Notes: a model not told the origin generated them from the sequence alone. Shown: positions 25,813-35,663, counted from the stretch's first letter. The stretch is 64,000 nt of DNA from Pedobacter steynii (GCF_001721645.1 NZ_CP017141.1:6138001-6202000), one strand, 5' to 3'. Numbers and translations are program-made.

Positions 25813-26556
25813 TTATTTCATTGCGTAGTTGATGTAGCCACCATCTGCTAATAACTCTGTTCCTGTAATAAAACTTGCGGCGTCAGAAGCGAGGAACAAC
25901 ACCGCATTTGCAATTTCATCAGGGTTACCCAATCTTTGCAGCGCTGTAGCAGCGGCTAAATGTCCTTTTGCTTCCGCAGGCACCGCGTTATCTAATCCAG
26001 GTGTTGCAACGGGTCCGGGACTAATAATGTTTACGCGAATTTTTCTTTCCGCCAATTCGTTTGCCGCAATCTGGGCAATTTTATTTAACGCTCCTTTGGT
26101 AGAAGAATATACACTGGTTCCCAGATTTGAAGCTGTTGCTACCGTTGAAGAGGTGAACAATACCGCTGCTCCATTTGCCATATGGGGAAGCAATTTTTGC
26201 AAAGTGAAGAAATGACCTTTTACATTGGTATTGAATTGTGCATCAAAGTCTGCTTCAGTAACTTGTTCAATTGGCGCAAATACCGCTATCCCTGCATTCA
26301 GAAAAAGAACATCCAATTTACTTCCGCTTTCTGCAACTGCTTCTTCCAATACCTCAATCTCAGGCAATTTAGAAGTGTCAGAAATTACAGTCTTCAATTT
26401 TGGGCTGTTGATCTCTATAGCGGCCTTTTCCAGATTACCTGCATTTCTACCTGTAATCCAAACATTTGCTCCTGCCCCGATAAACGCTTTTGCAGTTGCT
26501 AATCCTATACCTGTGGTTCCGCCTGTAATGACGACGTTTTTATTTTTAAAATCCAT
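25813..26556 (-). CDS. Short-chain dehydrogenase/reductase
   Basis: 247 aa Rossmann enzyme. The cofactor loop TGGTTGIG lies near residues 11-18, LNAGI at 86-90, and the catalytic pair is Tyr150 and Lys154 (VYSSTKG). It ends TGTELLADGGYINYAM, typical of the classical SDR family. It is transcribed divergently from an HxlR regulator with shared GTAAC repeats in the intergenic region. This SDR/HxlR pairing is common in Bacteroidota and Bacillota and usually means quinone or aldehyde-responsive induction. Its substrate is unknown. Confidence 0.92.
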   Translation of the reverse strand: MDFKNKNVVITGGTTGIGLATAKAFIGAGANVWITGRNAGNLEKAAIEINSPKLKTVISDTSKLPEIEVLEEAVAESGSKLDVLFLNAGIAVFAPIEQVTEADFDAQFNTNVKGHFFTLQKLLPHMANGAAVLFTSSTVATASNLGTSVYSSTKGALNKIAQIAANELAERKIRVNIISPGPVATPGLDNAVPAEAKGHLAAATALQRLGNPDEIANAVLFLASDAASFITGTELLADGGYINYAMK

Positions 26557-26610
26557 GTTTAAAGTTTTTAATTATTTATACTGCAAAGTTAGAATAGCTA
26601 ATTTATTTTA

Positions 26611-26658
26611 GTTACTTTGTAACGAAAAGTAACAGTAACATTCGGGTAACCAAGTAAC
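26611..26658. promoter_or_regulatory. Array of GTAAC half-sites between SDR and HxlR genes
   Basis: GTTAC..GTAAC inverted repeat (26611-26623) followed by further GTAAC words at 26629, 26635, 26646 and 26654, i.e. five same-strand copies within 40 bp. The block lies between the divergent starts at 26556 and 26661, so it is the probable HxlR operator. Confidence 0.65.
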
Positions 26659-26660
26659 TT

Positions 26661-27020
26661 ATGACTGACGACGTGTGTCAAAAAGGACATAAAAAAGAGA
26701 TCATGGCCGTCCACGATACCATGGACGTGCTAAGCGGGAAATGGAAAATTTCTATCATTTCTTCTATTTGCTATTACAACAAAAGAAGATTTTCTGATAT
26801 TTTGAATGATGTAAACGGAATATCAAACAAAATGTTGAGCAAAGAATTAAAGGAATTAGAGATGAATAAGCTGATAAAACGAACGGTTTTAGACACTCAA
26901 TCTGTAACCGTTCAGTATCAACTAACGGAATATGGCAAAACATTACAGACCATAATTAATGATCTTACTGACTGGGGAATGAAACACCGGAAAGTAATCA
27001 TTGGAGAGAAAGAGAAGTAA
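26661..27020 (+). CDS. HxlR-family transcriptional regulator
   Basis: 119 aa winged helix-turn-helix. MDVLSGKWKISIISSI, RRFSDILNDVNGISNKMLSKELKELE and the wing QYQLTEYGKTL are characteristic. An N-terminal Cys (residue 5, DDVC) could be the redox or quinone sensor seen in some HxlR/DUF24 members. It is divergent from the SDR gene and probably represses both through the GTAAC array. Confidence 0.92.
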   Translation: MTDDVCQKGHKKEIMAVHDTMDVLSGKWKISIISSICYYNKRRFSDILNDVNGISNKMLSKELKELEMNKLIKRTVLDTQSVTVQYQLTEYGKTLQTIINDLTDWGMKHRKVIIGEKEK

Positions 27021-27043
27021 AAATGGGCTTCCGATAAACGTCT

Positions 27044-27085
27044 AAAACCCCTGCTGATCGTGCGATTGCAGGGGTTTGCTTTTTC
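27044..27085 (+). terminator. Terminator after the HxlR gene
   Basis: AAACCCCTGC and GCAGGGGTTT form the stem, followed by GCTTTTTC. It is convergent with the sterol-desaturase-like gene, so it may serve both. Confidence 0.75.
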
Positions 27086-27117
27086 AGGTATGCGGGATAA
27101 AATGTTTCCTGATTTCT

Positions 27118-27903
27118 TTAGGACTGTATTCTTTGTAAATTTCCAAATCGTTTCTCCTGAATGCGGTCGTAATCTTTCACATAATCCGGATGTTCTGTTT
27201 TCATCCACCTATCCCAGACCCTTAAATACAATCCATAGTTTCCTTTAAACTTCTGATGGTGCATGTTATGGAAAGTAGAAGTATTGATGATTTCGAAAAG
27301 GAAAGTATTCCGGAATCCTTTAGGCATAATTTCATAACCAAGATGTCCGTAAACATTGATCACAAAAGAAGAAAAGGCAAACAGCATCAATGTTAAAGGA
27401 TGCAAAGGCATGGTAAACACCAATACGATCATCACTCCTCCTTCGGCTACCGCTTCAAAAAAATGAAAGGAATAAGCAGCCCAAGGAGAAGGATTGGTCG
27501 ATTGATGGTGCACCAGATGTGTTGCCTTAAATAGTCTTTTATGGTGCAATATCCGGTGCATCCAATAAAAATAAGTGTCATGCACGATTAAGGTGAGTAG
27601 TAAACTAACCGGAACCCACCAAAGCGGATAAGTATGCAGATCGGTATAGATAAAAGTATATCCGCGTATTCCTTTTGATAAAGCAATCAATGCCATTACG
27701 GCCAGCACCATACTGGACACCGAAGAATGCAGGATCTCGCGCAAGAAATCGGCCGTTCCCGCCAGCTTGCTTTGAATTTTATTTCGCAGCATACTCTTGG
27801 GGAAAAGCAGGTAAAAAACTAAAAAAAAGACACCTGCAATAAGAAAATAACGACCTATTGTGAGGAGAAACGCCAAAATGATATTCTCAAAAGTTTGATT
27901 CAT
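27118..27903 (-). CDS. Sterol desaturase/fatty acid hydroxylase-like membrane enzyme
   Basis: 261 aa with at least four membrane segments. Its diiron-type His clusters are HDTYFYWMHRILHH, HLVHH and FHNMHH, plus HFFEA, which is the pattern of the FA_hydroxylase family (lipid C-H hydroxylation or desaturation). The ATG at 27903 is 2 bp past the stop of the upstream GldF-GldG-like gene, so it is the last gene of the large operon. Its role there (perhaps modifying a membrane lipid or the transported substrate) is not clear. Confidence 0.87.
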   Translation of the reverse strand: MNQTFENIILAFLLTIGRYFLIAGVFFLVFYLLFPKSMLRNKIQSKLAGTADFLREILHSSVSSMVLAVMALIALSKGIRGYTFIYTDLHTYPLWWVPVSLLLTLIVHDTYFYWMHRILHHKRLFKATHLVHHQSTNPSPWAAYSFHFFEAVAEGGVMIVLVFTMPLHPLTLMLFAFSSFVINVYGHLGYEIMPKGFRNTFLFEIINTSTFHNMHHQKFKGNYGLYLRVWDRWMKTEHPDYVKDYDRIQEKRFGNLQRIQS

Positions 27904-27905
27904 GA

Positions 27906-30194
27906 TTATTTACGTTTTCTGCGGATCAGGGTCACCATTCCAAGCAGGAAGATGGCTCCCGGAATTACGCCATAATAAAATATTTGTATCGTTTTCACGC
28001 TGCCCTTGGTGAGCGTTGTTGCATTGTCTTTACGATCCGGCCTGCTCGTATCTATCGGGAATTCCCCATAAGCAAACCATTTGAAAATACCGAGGGCAAA
28101 ACCTGCGTTAATGGTGGTCATATTCAACCTGGACAGTTCGGCATTGCTTAAAAAGTCGGCATCGCCTGATACCATGATGCGCTGCTCTTTGTTGTTCCGG
28201 TTCCTGGTCAGCATCAATGCAGTAGGAAAACTGCCCTTCTGGTCTCCGGCTCTGGCATCAAATACTGCAGCAGCAGAATCCAGCACCAGCTTACCGTTTT
28301 TCAGCCAGCTGCTTTCGGCATTGGTTGTTAACAATGGGTGGACTACAAACGGCCCCTTAGGATCGTAACTTAAAGCGGCTGCACCCGGCATGGAAACCAC
28401 CCATTTCTGCAGGTAGAAAGGTTGTAATTCCGGAGTCATGGCTATCGCTCCGGCAGCCAGATTTGGGGCCACCAGATCATTTGCATAATCTTTACTCTCC
28501 TGAACCAATGTTCCTTCCAGCATTTTTACCCCAAGGGAATCCAGCAATGGATTCACAACACCTTGCTTCCCGGTCTCCCCGGCAATCATCAGGTTTCCGC
28601 CCTCACTGATATATTTCCGGAGCTTAGTGAGGGCAGCCTGACTAAAGGCCACTTTAGGATCAGCGATCACCAAGGCCGCAATGCCTGCAGGAATCTCGCC
28701 CCTTTCCAAAGAGACACTATCGACATCAAAGCCCTGGTTGATCATTGATCCCCTGCTCAGCTTCGTATTCGTCAAGGTTTTATAATCTCTGTCGCCTACT
28801 TTGTCCATGCCCCGCTGATAACCATCGGTTGCAAAAACAACTTTTGGCGCATTCACCATCAGACGTTTTAAGGCTGCCCCTGTTTCCGCTTCTTTGGGCC
28901 AAAAATAAGTATCGGGAGAAAATGTCCTTAGAAAAGTCGTCTTGCCTTTATACTTTAACTGCATCACCACACGGGCGTTCTCTCCTTCCAGGTTAATCCG
29001 TTTCTTGATCTCTGCAGGTGTCAGAAACTTACGCAGGTCAAGTTTCAACAGGTTGGACATGAACATCACATAATAGTTAAAACTGACCTTTTGCTGTTTC
29101 AACTGTACGGTTAAACCCGGGATACTATCATAATAATACACCCATTTCAGCTTGATATTTGGTTTAAAACGCAGGTAAGGCTCCCAGCGGGCAATGTCTG
29201 CGATCCGTTGTTTAGGCGTCGCCTGGTTGTAAGAATCTTCCAGGCCATTGATGTATTCGGTCATCTCCACAGGTTCATCCCCCATCTTTCTAAGGATTTC
29301 CTGTGTGTTTTTACTGATGGTGTTTTGCTTCGTAGCCGTCGCATCGTAATAACCAATCATCTGCTGGCGGGAACTGACATAGGTTGCTGTTAAACCGATC
29401 GCCAGGATCAAGCCATAGCGTATCACCTGCTGAAACACAGTTTTCGAGAGCCGCTCCAGTTCCAGTTTAGTGATCGTGAAAGCCAGAAACATCCCGGAAA
29501 TCACGAAGTAATAAATCACATCACGACTGTTCAGCAATCCCGCCAGCATCCTTGCCGTACGGCTTGGCATAGATAAGCTATGGGTCAGGTCGCGGATAAA
29601 ATCAATCCCTTGTCCGACTGTACCAATATAATTCATAAAACCCAAAGCCAAAAAGGTGCTGATGGCCGCAACCGCCTGGTAAGTAGTTAAACTGGACACA
29701 AAGATGCCGATAGCAGCAAAGGCATTGAGCATTAAATAAATGGCGAACAATGCCACTAAAATATGTGGGTAATCAAAATGCGGGATGTATATGGCACCAA
29801 TCAACACAAACAACGCGATTACGCCAATGATCATCAGGTTATACACCAGCATCGCGGTAAATTTTCCATAAACCACCTGGTTTAGTTTTACCGGAGAAGA
29901 GTACAGTAATTTGATGCTTCCGCTACTAGTTTCTCTGCTGATGATCCCCATGGTGATCAAAGGAATGTAGAGATACAGTTTATCCAGAATAGCACTCAGG
30001 ACACCAGCGTAGTCTATGCTCATATACAACCGCTCCGTCAGACCGCTAAATCCTTGTCCGCGGACCAACTCAGGCAACTTGGGAGTAAAGCCCATGCTCA
30101 TTTGCACAAACAGAATCAGCAGCATCAGCCAGGCGATCGGTGAATAAAATAGCAGGCTGAGCTCCAGCCTCGCTATTTGTATTATTTTCTTCAT
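27906..30194 (-). CDS. GldF-GldG-like fused ABC permease (second copy)
   Basis: 762 aa. Residues about 1-245 form an ABC-2 permease with six hydrophobic segments (IARLELSLLFYSPIAWL, IISRETSSGSIKLLYSSPV, as in GldF). Residues about 280-730 form a periplasmic GldG-like domain (ABC_transp_aux), with MGDEPVEMTEYINGL and LVIADPKVAFS, and a last membrane helix (FYYGVIPGAIFLLGMV) close to the C-terminus. GldF and GldG are separate in gliding bacteria; here one chain does both. It is paralogous over the full length to the gene at 35664. It starts 10 bp after the M16 gene stop and needs an ATPase partner, presumably that at 38020. Confidence 0.87.
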   Translation of the reverse strand: MKKIIQIARLELSLLFYSPIAWLMLLILFVQMSMGFTPKLPELVRGQGFSGLTERLYMSIDYAGVLSAILDKLYLYIPLITMGIISRETSSGSIKLLYSSPVKLNQVVYGKFTAMLVYNLMIIGVIALFVLIGAIYIPHFDYPHILVALFAIYLMLNAFAAIGIFVSSLTTYQAVAAISTFLALGFMNYIGTVGQGIDFIRDLTHSLSMPSRTARMLAGLLNSRDVIYYFVISGMFLAFTITKLELERLSKTVFQQVIRYGLILAIGLTATYVSSRQQMIGYYDATATKQNTISKNTQEILRKMGDEPVEMTEYINGLEDSYNQATPKQRIADIARWEPYLRFKPNIKLKWVYYYDSIPGLTVQLKQQKVSFNYYVMFMSNLLKLDLRKFLTPAEIKKRINLEGENARVVMQLKYKGKTTFLRTFSPDTYFWPKEAETGAALKRLMVNAPKVVFATDGYQRGMDKVGDRDYKTLTNTKLSRGSMINQGFDVDSVSLERGEIPAGIAALVIADPKVAFSQAALTKLRKYISEGGNLMIAGETGKQGVVNPLLDSLGVKMLEGTLVQESKDYANDLVAPNLAAGAIAMTPELQPFYLQKWVVSMPGAAALSYDPKGPFVVHPLLTTNAESSWLKNGKLVLDSAAAVFDARAGDQKGSFPTALMLTRNRNNKEQRIMVSGDADFLSNAELSRLNMTTINAGFALGIFKWFAYGEFPIDTSRPDRKDNATTLTKGSVKTIQIFYYGVIPGAIFLLGMVTLIRRKRK

Positions 30195-30204
30195 ATTTTT
30201 ATAA

Positions 30205-32988
30205 TCAAGGGTTAGTTTTTTCTGGCATCAGGACCAGTTTCACATAGTTTTTGTCCTGAATGTAAGTCGCCGCAGCTTGCTGAACTGATTTTATGGTAAT
30301 GCCATTTAAGGCGGCGTCATAATCAAAAAACTGTGTCAGCGGTTCTTTATTCATCACCTGCGAAACCAGGTAGTCCAGCCAGAACTCATTGTTCTTAGCG
30401 CCCGTTTCCAATCCGACTTTACGCGCAGCCTTAAATTTCTGCAGGTTTTCTGCGGAAGGGCCTGCAGTTTTCATTTTGTTGATTTCATCCTGTACTGAAG
30501 CAATCAGCTGATCTACATTCTTAGGTGCACAGTCAAAAGAAACGACTATAGCAAATCTGGTTTTCGGATATCTGGATAGGTTCATCTGCACATTCGGGGT
30601 ATAGGTCCCTCCTTCCTGATCGCGAAGGCGTCGGGTAAGGCTGATCTTTAATACATCGGCAATTGCATTCATCTTAATGGTGTTCTCGAAATTGTAATCA
30701 AAAGCGCCTGAATAAACCAGAACAACACTTGACTTCTGCTCTGTGCCTTTATATACGGTTTTAGAAATCCTACCCGCAGGAACGTTAATACCAAGGTCGC
30801 GCATGGTTTCTTTCTTCCTTGTCGAAGGCAATGAGCCCAGGTATTTTTCCAATAAAGGCTTCACTTTTGCTACTTCCATATTTCCAACAAATAAGAAAGT
30901 GAAAGCTGAAGCATCGGCAAAACGTTCTTTATAGATCTCAAAGGCCTTATCCAGTTTTACCGCATCTAAACGATTGATACTTTGTGGTTTCTTGCGCAAA
31001 TGATAGTTGCCCAAGACCAGGGTTACAGTATCCATAAAAACCTGACTGCGGCTATCTTGTTTATTGATCAACTGTTCTTTAGCCCTGCCCAACAGAGTCA
31101 GATAAGATTCTTCGTCCTTTCGGGGTTCTCTGAAATAAGCGTGCAGCAACTCCAGTGCAGCTGGCAAATCCTCTTTGGTGGTACTGCCATTGAATCCCTG
31201 ATACTGATCAAGTATAAAAGGGCTTAGCTGGACCTTTCTGCCTGTCATCAGTTTACCGAGCTGCAAGAAGTCATAGTTACCTGCACCTGCTGCTGCAATG
31301 ATATTTGCGGCATTGGTGGCGCTTTCGTAATCTGCATCACCAGATAAAGAGGTTCCTCCTTCTGCAAGTCCCTTAAACAGGATCTGGTCGTTCTGAAAAT
31401 CGGTTTTTTTCAATAGCACCGTCAGACCATTACTAAGCATGATTTTTTGAATATCTGCTTTTTTGATCTCTTCCACAGCGCTGATTTTTCCCGGAACAGG
31501 TTCCTTTTTAAGCAGGGGAAGTAAGTTTTCCTCTTCTTCCATCGGAGGCAGACTTTGTGTATACACACTTTCTATCCATTTCAACACAGTAGCCTCATCC
31601 GGAAGAAATGCTTTATTGTACTCTGAAGATTTCACAATAATGTCCCGGTCTGTAGCTTTCATGTAATCCTTCATCAATGCATTGACTTCGTCCAGCGTTA
31701 CTTCAGGAAGCAATTCGCTGGTCAGTTCCGCTTCTTTACTGATCCCTGGAGCTGCATTACCGGTTAAAAAATGCTGCAGATAAGTCTTGATCAGCAGTTC
31801 AGACGCCGTCCTGTCTTTTTCTTTCAAAGCTTCTTCTATCTGGTACTGATGCGCTTTTTTCACCCTTTCCAGCTCCGATTTCGTAAAGCCCTGTTCCTCC
31901 ATGCGGCGAAGTTCCAGCCATATACTTTTCAAGCCCTGCTCGGTCTCGGCCGGTTTGGTCGTAAGGTTCACAGAAAAAGAATTTAGTCCGCCTGTCAGCG
32001 GGCCAAAACCAACAATCGGTAACCTTCTAAACCGGATGCTCACCAGCTCAGCCAGCAATTTTTTAAGCAGACTGGTCCTGTAATCCGCAGTGGTCCTGAC
32101 GGTATCAGCCAGCTCTTTCTTCGTAATTTCTAAGGAAACCCCGCCCAATTCTGGATCTATAAACTGCATATACTGGTTTTTTCCGGTCAGCTTTACCGGA
32201 TAAACAGGACGCTCCTTTTCTTTTTGAGGGTTGCGCAGGTCAGAGAATTTTGCCTTGATGTCTTTCTCCATCTGATCTACATCAATATCGCCGACAACCA
32301 ATATGGCCTGCAAATCGGGGCGGTACCAATCTTTGTAAAAACTGCGGATTTCTTCCGGTGTTACCTTTAGCAAAACTTCTTCCGTTCCGATGGGCAACCT
32401 CGAACCGTGACGGGAGTTGTTGGTGTAAAAAGGCACACTTTTTTCCTGAACACGCTGCGCAAGTCCCTGTCTGAAACGTTTTTCTTCCAGGATCACATGA
32501 CGTTCCCGCTCCACATCTTCTGCTTCGATATTGGCATCCTGTGCCCAGTCGCGGATGATCTGTAAGCCATTGGCCAGCAGTTCCGGATGGTCCGAAGGCA
32601 ATGGAAGCTGGTAAACAGTTTCTTCAAGACCGGTATTGGCATTGATGTCTGCCCCAAAGCGTACCCCTGCCTTTTCCAGGTAATCAGAAAGCTCCTTTTT
32701 TGGGAAATGTTTGGTTCCGTTAAAGCTCATGTGTTCTACAAAATGGGCTATCCCTCTTTGCTGATCTGTTTCCAGAATGGAGCCTACTTTGCTGGCCAGG
32801 TACATGGTGACACGTTTTTCGGGTGTTTTATTTTTGCGGATGTAATAGGTAAAGCCATTGGGCAGTTTACCCGTTCTTACTTCCGGATCCAGCTGCAGCG
32901 GTTGTGTATCCAGGCTTGTTTTACAGGCTAAAGGAATACAAAGCGTGGCTAGAAACAGAATGCTTAAAAACTTATATTTGATGAACAT
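30205..32988 (-). CDS. M16-family zinc metallopeptidase lipoprotein
   Basis: 927 aa. The signal peptide ends IPLAC, with Cys22 as lipid anchor. The HxxEH zinc motif is His82-Phe-Val-Glu85-His86 (GIAHFVEHMSFNG), and a downstream Glu (ERERHVILEE) completes the site. Two M16 N/C-type halves give the pitrilysin/PqqL-like length. M16 peptidases cut oligopeptides; in related gene clusters such as ferredoxin uptake (FusC) they digest an imported protein. It is 1 bp from the tandem-MutS gene and 10 bp from the second permease. It probably faces the periplasm and degrades a peptide taken in by the upstream SusCD pair; that role is inferred. Confidence 0.9.
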   Translation of the reverse strand: MFIKYKFLSILFLATLCIPLACKTSLDTQPLQLDPEVRTGKLPNGFTYYIRKNKTPEKRVTMYLASKVGSILETDQQRGIAHFVEHMSFNGTKHFPKKELSDYLEKAGVRFGADINANTGLEETVYQLPLPSDHPELLANGLQIIRDWAQDANIEAEDVERERHVILEEKRFRQGLAQRVQEKSVPFYTNNSRHGSRLPIGTEEVLLKVTPEEIRSFYKDWYRPDLQAILVVGDIDVDQMEKDIKAKFSDLRNPQKEKERPVYPVKLTGKNQYMQFIDPELGGVSLEITKKELADTVRTTADYRTSLLKKLLAELVSIRFRRLPIVGFGPLTGGLNSFSVNLTTKPAETEQGLKSIWLELRRMEEQGFTKSELERVKKAHQYQIEEALKEKDRTASELLIKTYLQHFLTGNAAPGISKEAELTSELLPEVTLDEVNALMKDYMKATDRDIIVKSSEYNKAFLPDEATVLKWIESVYTQSLPPMEEEENLLPLLKKEPVPGKISAVEEIKKADIQKIMLSNGLTVLLKKTDFQNDQILFKGLAEGGTSLSGDADYESATNAANIIAAAGAGNYDFLQLGKLMTGRKVQLSPFILDQYQGFNGSTTKEDLPAALELLHAYFREPRKDEESYLTLLGRAKEQLINKQDSRSQVFMDTVTLVLGNYHLRKKPQSINRLDAVKLDKAFEIYKERFADASAFTFLFVGNMEVAKVKPLLEKYLGSLPSTRKKETMRDLGINVPAGRISKTVYKGTEQKSSVVLVYSGAFDYNFENTIKMNAIADVLKISLTRRLRDQEGGTYTPNVQMNLSRYPKTRFAIVVSFDCAPKNVDQLIASVQDEINKMKTAGPSAENLQKFKAARKVGLETGAKNNEFWLDYLVSQVMNKEPLTQFFDYDAALNGITIKSVQQAAATYIQDKNYVKLVLMPEKTNP

Positions 32989-32989
32989 G

Positions 32990-35662
32990 TTACAGTGATA
33001 TTAATGGTTTGCTTGTTACCTGATCGTTTCCTTTAATGATGTCGACGATCTTTTCATTTTCAATGATGATCATTCCCTGCCTGTCGGTGGTGATACCAGA
33101 TGCCAGTGTATATGGATAGGTTGGTACGCCATCTTTCATCACTGTTGGTAAGAAGGAGAACTGCAGGTTATCACATACTTTACCTAAAGCTTCTCCTACT
33201 TCAATAATATGAGTAGAGACGACAAAGAAACTATTCCTGTTTTCTGCAAAGGCTTTAGTTACCGCGAGTGTGGCATCGTAAGCATCTTTTACATTCGTAC
33301 CTTTAAACAACTCATCAAACAAGACATACAGATCAAGAGATTCACTCACCGCTTTTGCCACTGTTTTGGTCCGCAATACTTCTGCATAAAAGTGACTATA
33401 GCCCATATCCAGGTTGTCAGAAACATTGATCGAGGAGAACAAACCATCTTTCACGGAAAACTCCATCTTTTTAGCCGCTATCGGGAAGCCCATGTGGGCA
33501 AGGTAAACCGCGATGCCCATCGACTTCATAAAGGTGGATTTACCTGCCATATTTGCGCCTGTTAAGAACAGCACATTTCGGTCTCTGGTTAAATGGAGGT
33601 TATTGGCTACGCCATTTCTCAATCCCGGATGGCGAAAACCCTCCATATTTAAGACCATTTGTTCGGCAGGCAACGCTTTGGCATAAACGAATTCATTTTC
33701 TGCGGCAACTGTTGCTACACCGGCAAAGACATCCAGTTCATAGATCAGTTTCAATAAAGTTTCCATCTGGTTCATCATTGCATGACGAATCACGTAGTCA
33801 TTTTTGATCAGTTGCATCAGCGAGGGCTGTTCCTCCCCGCCATTCAGGATGCCCTGCAACCTTGGATCCTGCAGGATTTTTTCTGCCACATCCAGCTCCT
33901 CCTGATACACTGCAATACCGGTTTTTAATTTCAGATCTGAAAAGAATATGCGGAATGCTTGCAAGACCTCTATCGTTACCGATTGACCGGCCTGCAATTG
34001 CAGCAATTCTGCACTATGGAAAAGCATTTGCTGGATTTTTTTTAGGAATATGCCCCAGGCAACGCTTGGCAGCGCAGCGCCCGCCCCACCAGCCAGGTAA
34101 TCTTCCATAGACTCTACCTGTGAACGGATCACCGGAAAAATCACCCTGTGTTGCTGAAAAAATGCGAATAAGGCACTGCGTTTATTGATCTGATCCGGCT
34201 GATTCAGCGGACGGAGAAACATACCTTCGAGCACTTTCTCCCCACCCCTGGTTTGCAGACGGTTAAACAGGCTATAAATGGATTGCTGCTTAAACTTACC
34301 TTGCAGATTCAGGTCTTCGATCGTCTGCTGATCTGCAATAAGGCTGGTCTGCGCTTTCTTTGCTTCTTTTTTATCGCTGATCAGCTCCAGGACCCCTTCA
34401 TTATTGATGATGATCATCCCATGCCTGTCGTCGGTAATCCCTTCGGTCAGCGTATAGGTATAAACCGGCTTGCCATCTTCCATGCGGGTGGGCAGATAGC
34501 GGAAACTCATGTTACTGCATTTTTGCTTCAACACTTCTCCCGCTTCCATAATGTGTGTGGAAATCACAAATAAAGAATGTGGCTTACCGGCAAAAGCTTC
34601 CATAATCGCGATGGTACCTTCGTAAGCATCCTTTACATTGGTACCGCGGAAAAGTTCATCAAAAACGACAAACAGGTTCTTTCCGGCACCAAGTTCGACC
34701 GCTACTTTTTTCACTCTTAATACTTCCGAATAAAAATGACTGGCGCCCATGGTCAGATTGTCCGGCAGGTTAATGGTGGTATACATGCCATCACAAACAG
34801 AGAATTCCATTTGTTTCGCGGCAACCGGGAAACCCAGGTGTGCCAGATACACGGCAATGCTCAGAGATTTCATAAAGGTCGACTTACCCGCCATATTGGC
34901 CCCGGTAAGAAAAACAATATTGCTGTCCGGGTTCATCTCCAAAGAATTCGTGACCGGCTTATTCAGCAAAGGGTGACGTACCTCTTGTAATTTCAAACGG
35001 TTGGCATCGCGTTTTAAAGCAGTCGCAAAATGATATCCACGTTCCTCCGCTACCCTGGCGATGGAAATGTAAACATCCAGGTGGTAAATGTGCTGCAGGA
35101 TTTTCTCCATTAATGGACGCTGCTGAAAGCGCAAAATATTGTCGTACTCTACGATCTTACCCGAAGAGATCTTTCCCTTTCCATGATCTGCGAAGATGAT
35201 TTCCAGCTCTCTGGAATTGACCAGTTCCAGTATTTTTTCCACTTCTTTGCCATAAGGGTTTGCCGCTACTTTTTGCTGAATGTCCAGCATAAAAGCCTTC
35301 AATCCCTGTAAAATCTCTGTTAAGGCGATTACACTTTCGCCGGCAGCTTTAAAGTCTGCCATGCTAAAACCCTGATTGGAAAGGCGGCTGCGGGGATCGG
35401 TATTGCCCAGATATCGTTCTGCTTCTTCAAAACGGTTTCCCTGTAGCGGGAAAGCAGATTTACTTTGCTGAAAATACCGTAACATCGCAACCCTGTCATT
35501 GATCATTTGCTCATCCGAAAGCGGATTGCGAAAGAGATCTTCCAGCAGCGCAGCGCCGCCCTGGGTATAGGTTTTATTAAAAATATGGTAGATAGAATCA
35601 CTCCCCGATCTGGAGAAGATATTCAAATCATCGATTGTTTGTTTATCAGTTATAAAGCTCAT
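32990..35662 (-). CDS. Tandem-duplicated MutS-like ATPase (two full units in one chain)
   Basis: 890 aa made of two homologous units about 438 residues apart. DKQTIDDLNIF (6-16) corresponds to DQQTIEDLNLQ, and FRNPLS (45-50) to LRPLNQ. Each has a MutS core/lever part, a Walker A TGANMAGKST (253-262 and 701-710), a Walker B-type FDELF(R/K)GTN (334-342 and 782-790) and a STH motif (369 and 817). Both ATPase sites look intact. The mismatch-recognition domain I is missing, so it is not a repair MutS. MutS proteins normally dimerise; this one carries both subunits in one chain. It lies between an ABC permease (1 bp) and an M16 peptidase (1 bp). Confidence 0.9.
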   Translation of the reverse strand: MSFITDKQTIDDLNIFSRSGSDSIYHIFNKTYTQGGAALLEDLFRNPLSDEQMINDRVAMLRYFQQSKSAFPLQGNRFEEAERYLGNTDPRSRLSNQGFSMADFKAAGESVIALTEILQGLKAFMLDIQQKVAANPYGKEVEKILELVNSRELEIIFADHGKGKISSGKIVEYDNILRFQQRPLMEKILQHIYHLDVYISIARVAEERGYHFATALKRDANRLKLQEVRHPLLNKPVTNSLEMNPDSNIVFLTGANMAGKSTFMKSLSIAVYLAHLGFPVAAKQMEFSVCDGMYTTINLPDNLTMGASHFYSEVLRVKKVAVELGAGKNLFVVFDELFRGTNVKDAYEGTIAIMEAFAGKPHSLFVISTHIMEAGEVLKQKCSNMSFRYLPTRMEDGKPVYTYTLTEGITDDRHGMIIINNEGVLELISDKKEAKKAQTSLIADQQTIEDLNLQGKFKQQSIYSLFNRLQTRGGEKVLEGMFLRPLNQPDQINKRSALFAFFQQHRVIFPVIRSQVESMEDYLAGGAGAALPSVAWGIFLKKIQQMLFHSAELLQLQAGQSVTIEVLQAFRIFFSDLKLKTGIAVYQEELDVAEKILQDPRLQGILNGGEEQPSLMQLIKNDYVIRHAMMNQMETLLKLIYELDVFAGVATVAAENEFVYAKALPAEQMVLNMEGFRHPGLRNGVANNLHLTRDRNVLFLTGANMAGKSTFMKSMGIAVYLAHMGFPIAAKKMEFSVKDGLFSSINVSDNLDMGYSHFYAEVLRTKTVAKAVSESLDLYVLFDELFKGTNVKDAYDATLAVTKAFAENRNSFFVVSTHIIEVGEALGKVCDNLQFSFLPTVMKDGVPTYPYTLASGITTDRQGMIIIENEKIVDIIKGNDQVTSKPLISL

Positions 35663-35663
35663 T

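Noticed and set aside
26182..26611. Two plus-strand open frames opposite the SDR gene
   Set aside because: They mirror the SDR codons; the minus-strand protein has all SDR motifs.
34736..34990. Plus-strand frames opposite the tandem MutS gene
   Set aside because: Same relative location in each MutS unit (also 33209-33565), so they are mirror images of conserved ATPase codons.
32990..35662. Housekeeping DNA mismatch repair MutS
   Set aside because: The mismatch-recognition domain I is absent, the chain holds two ATPase units, and it is embedded in a transporter/peptidase operon.
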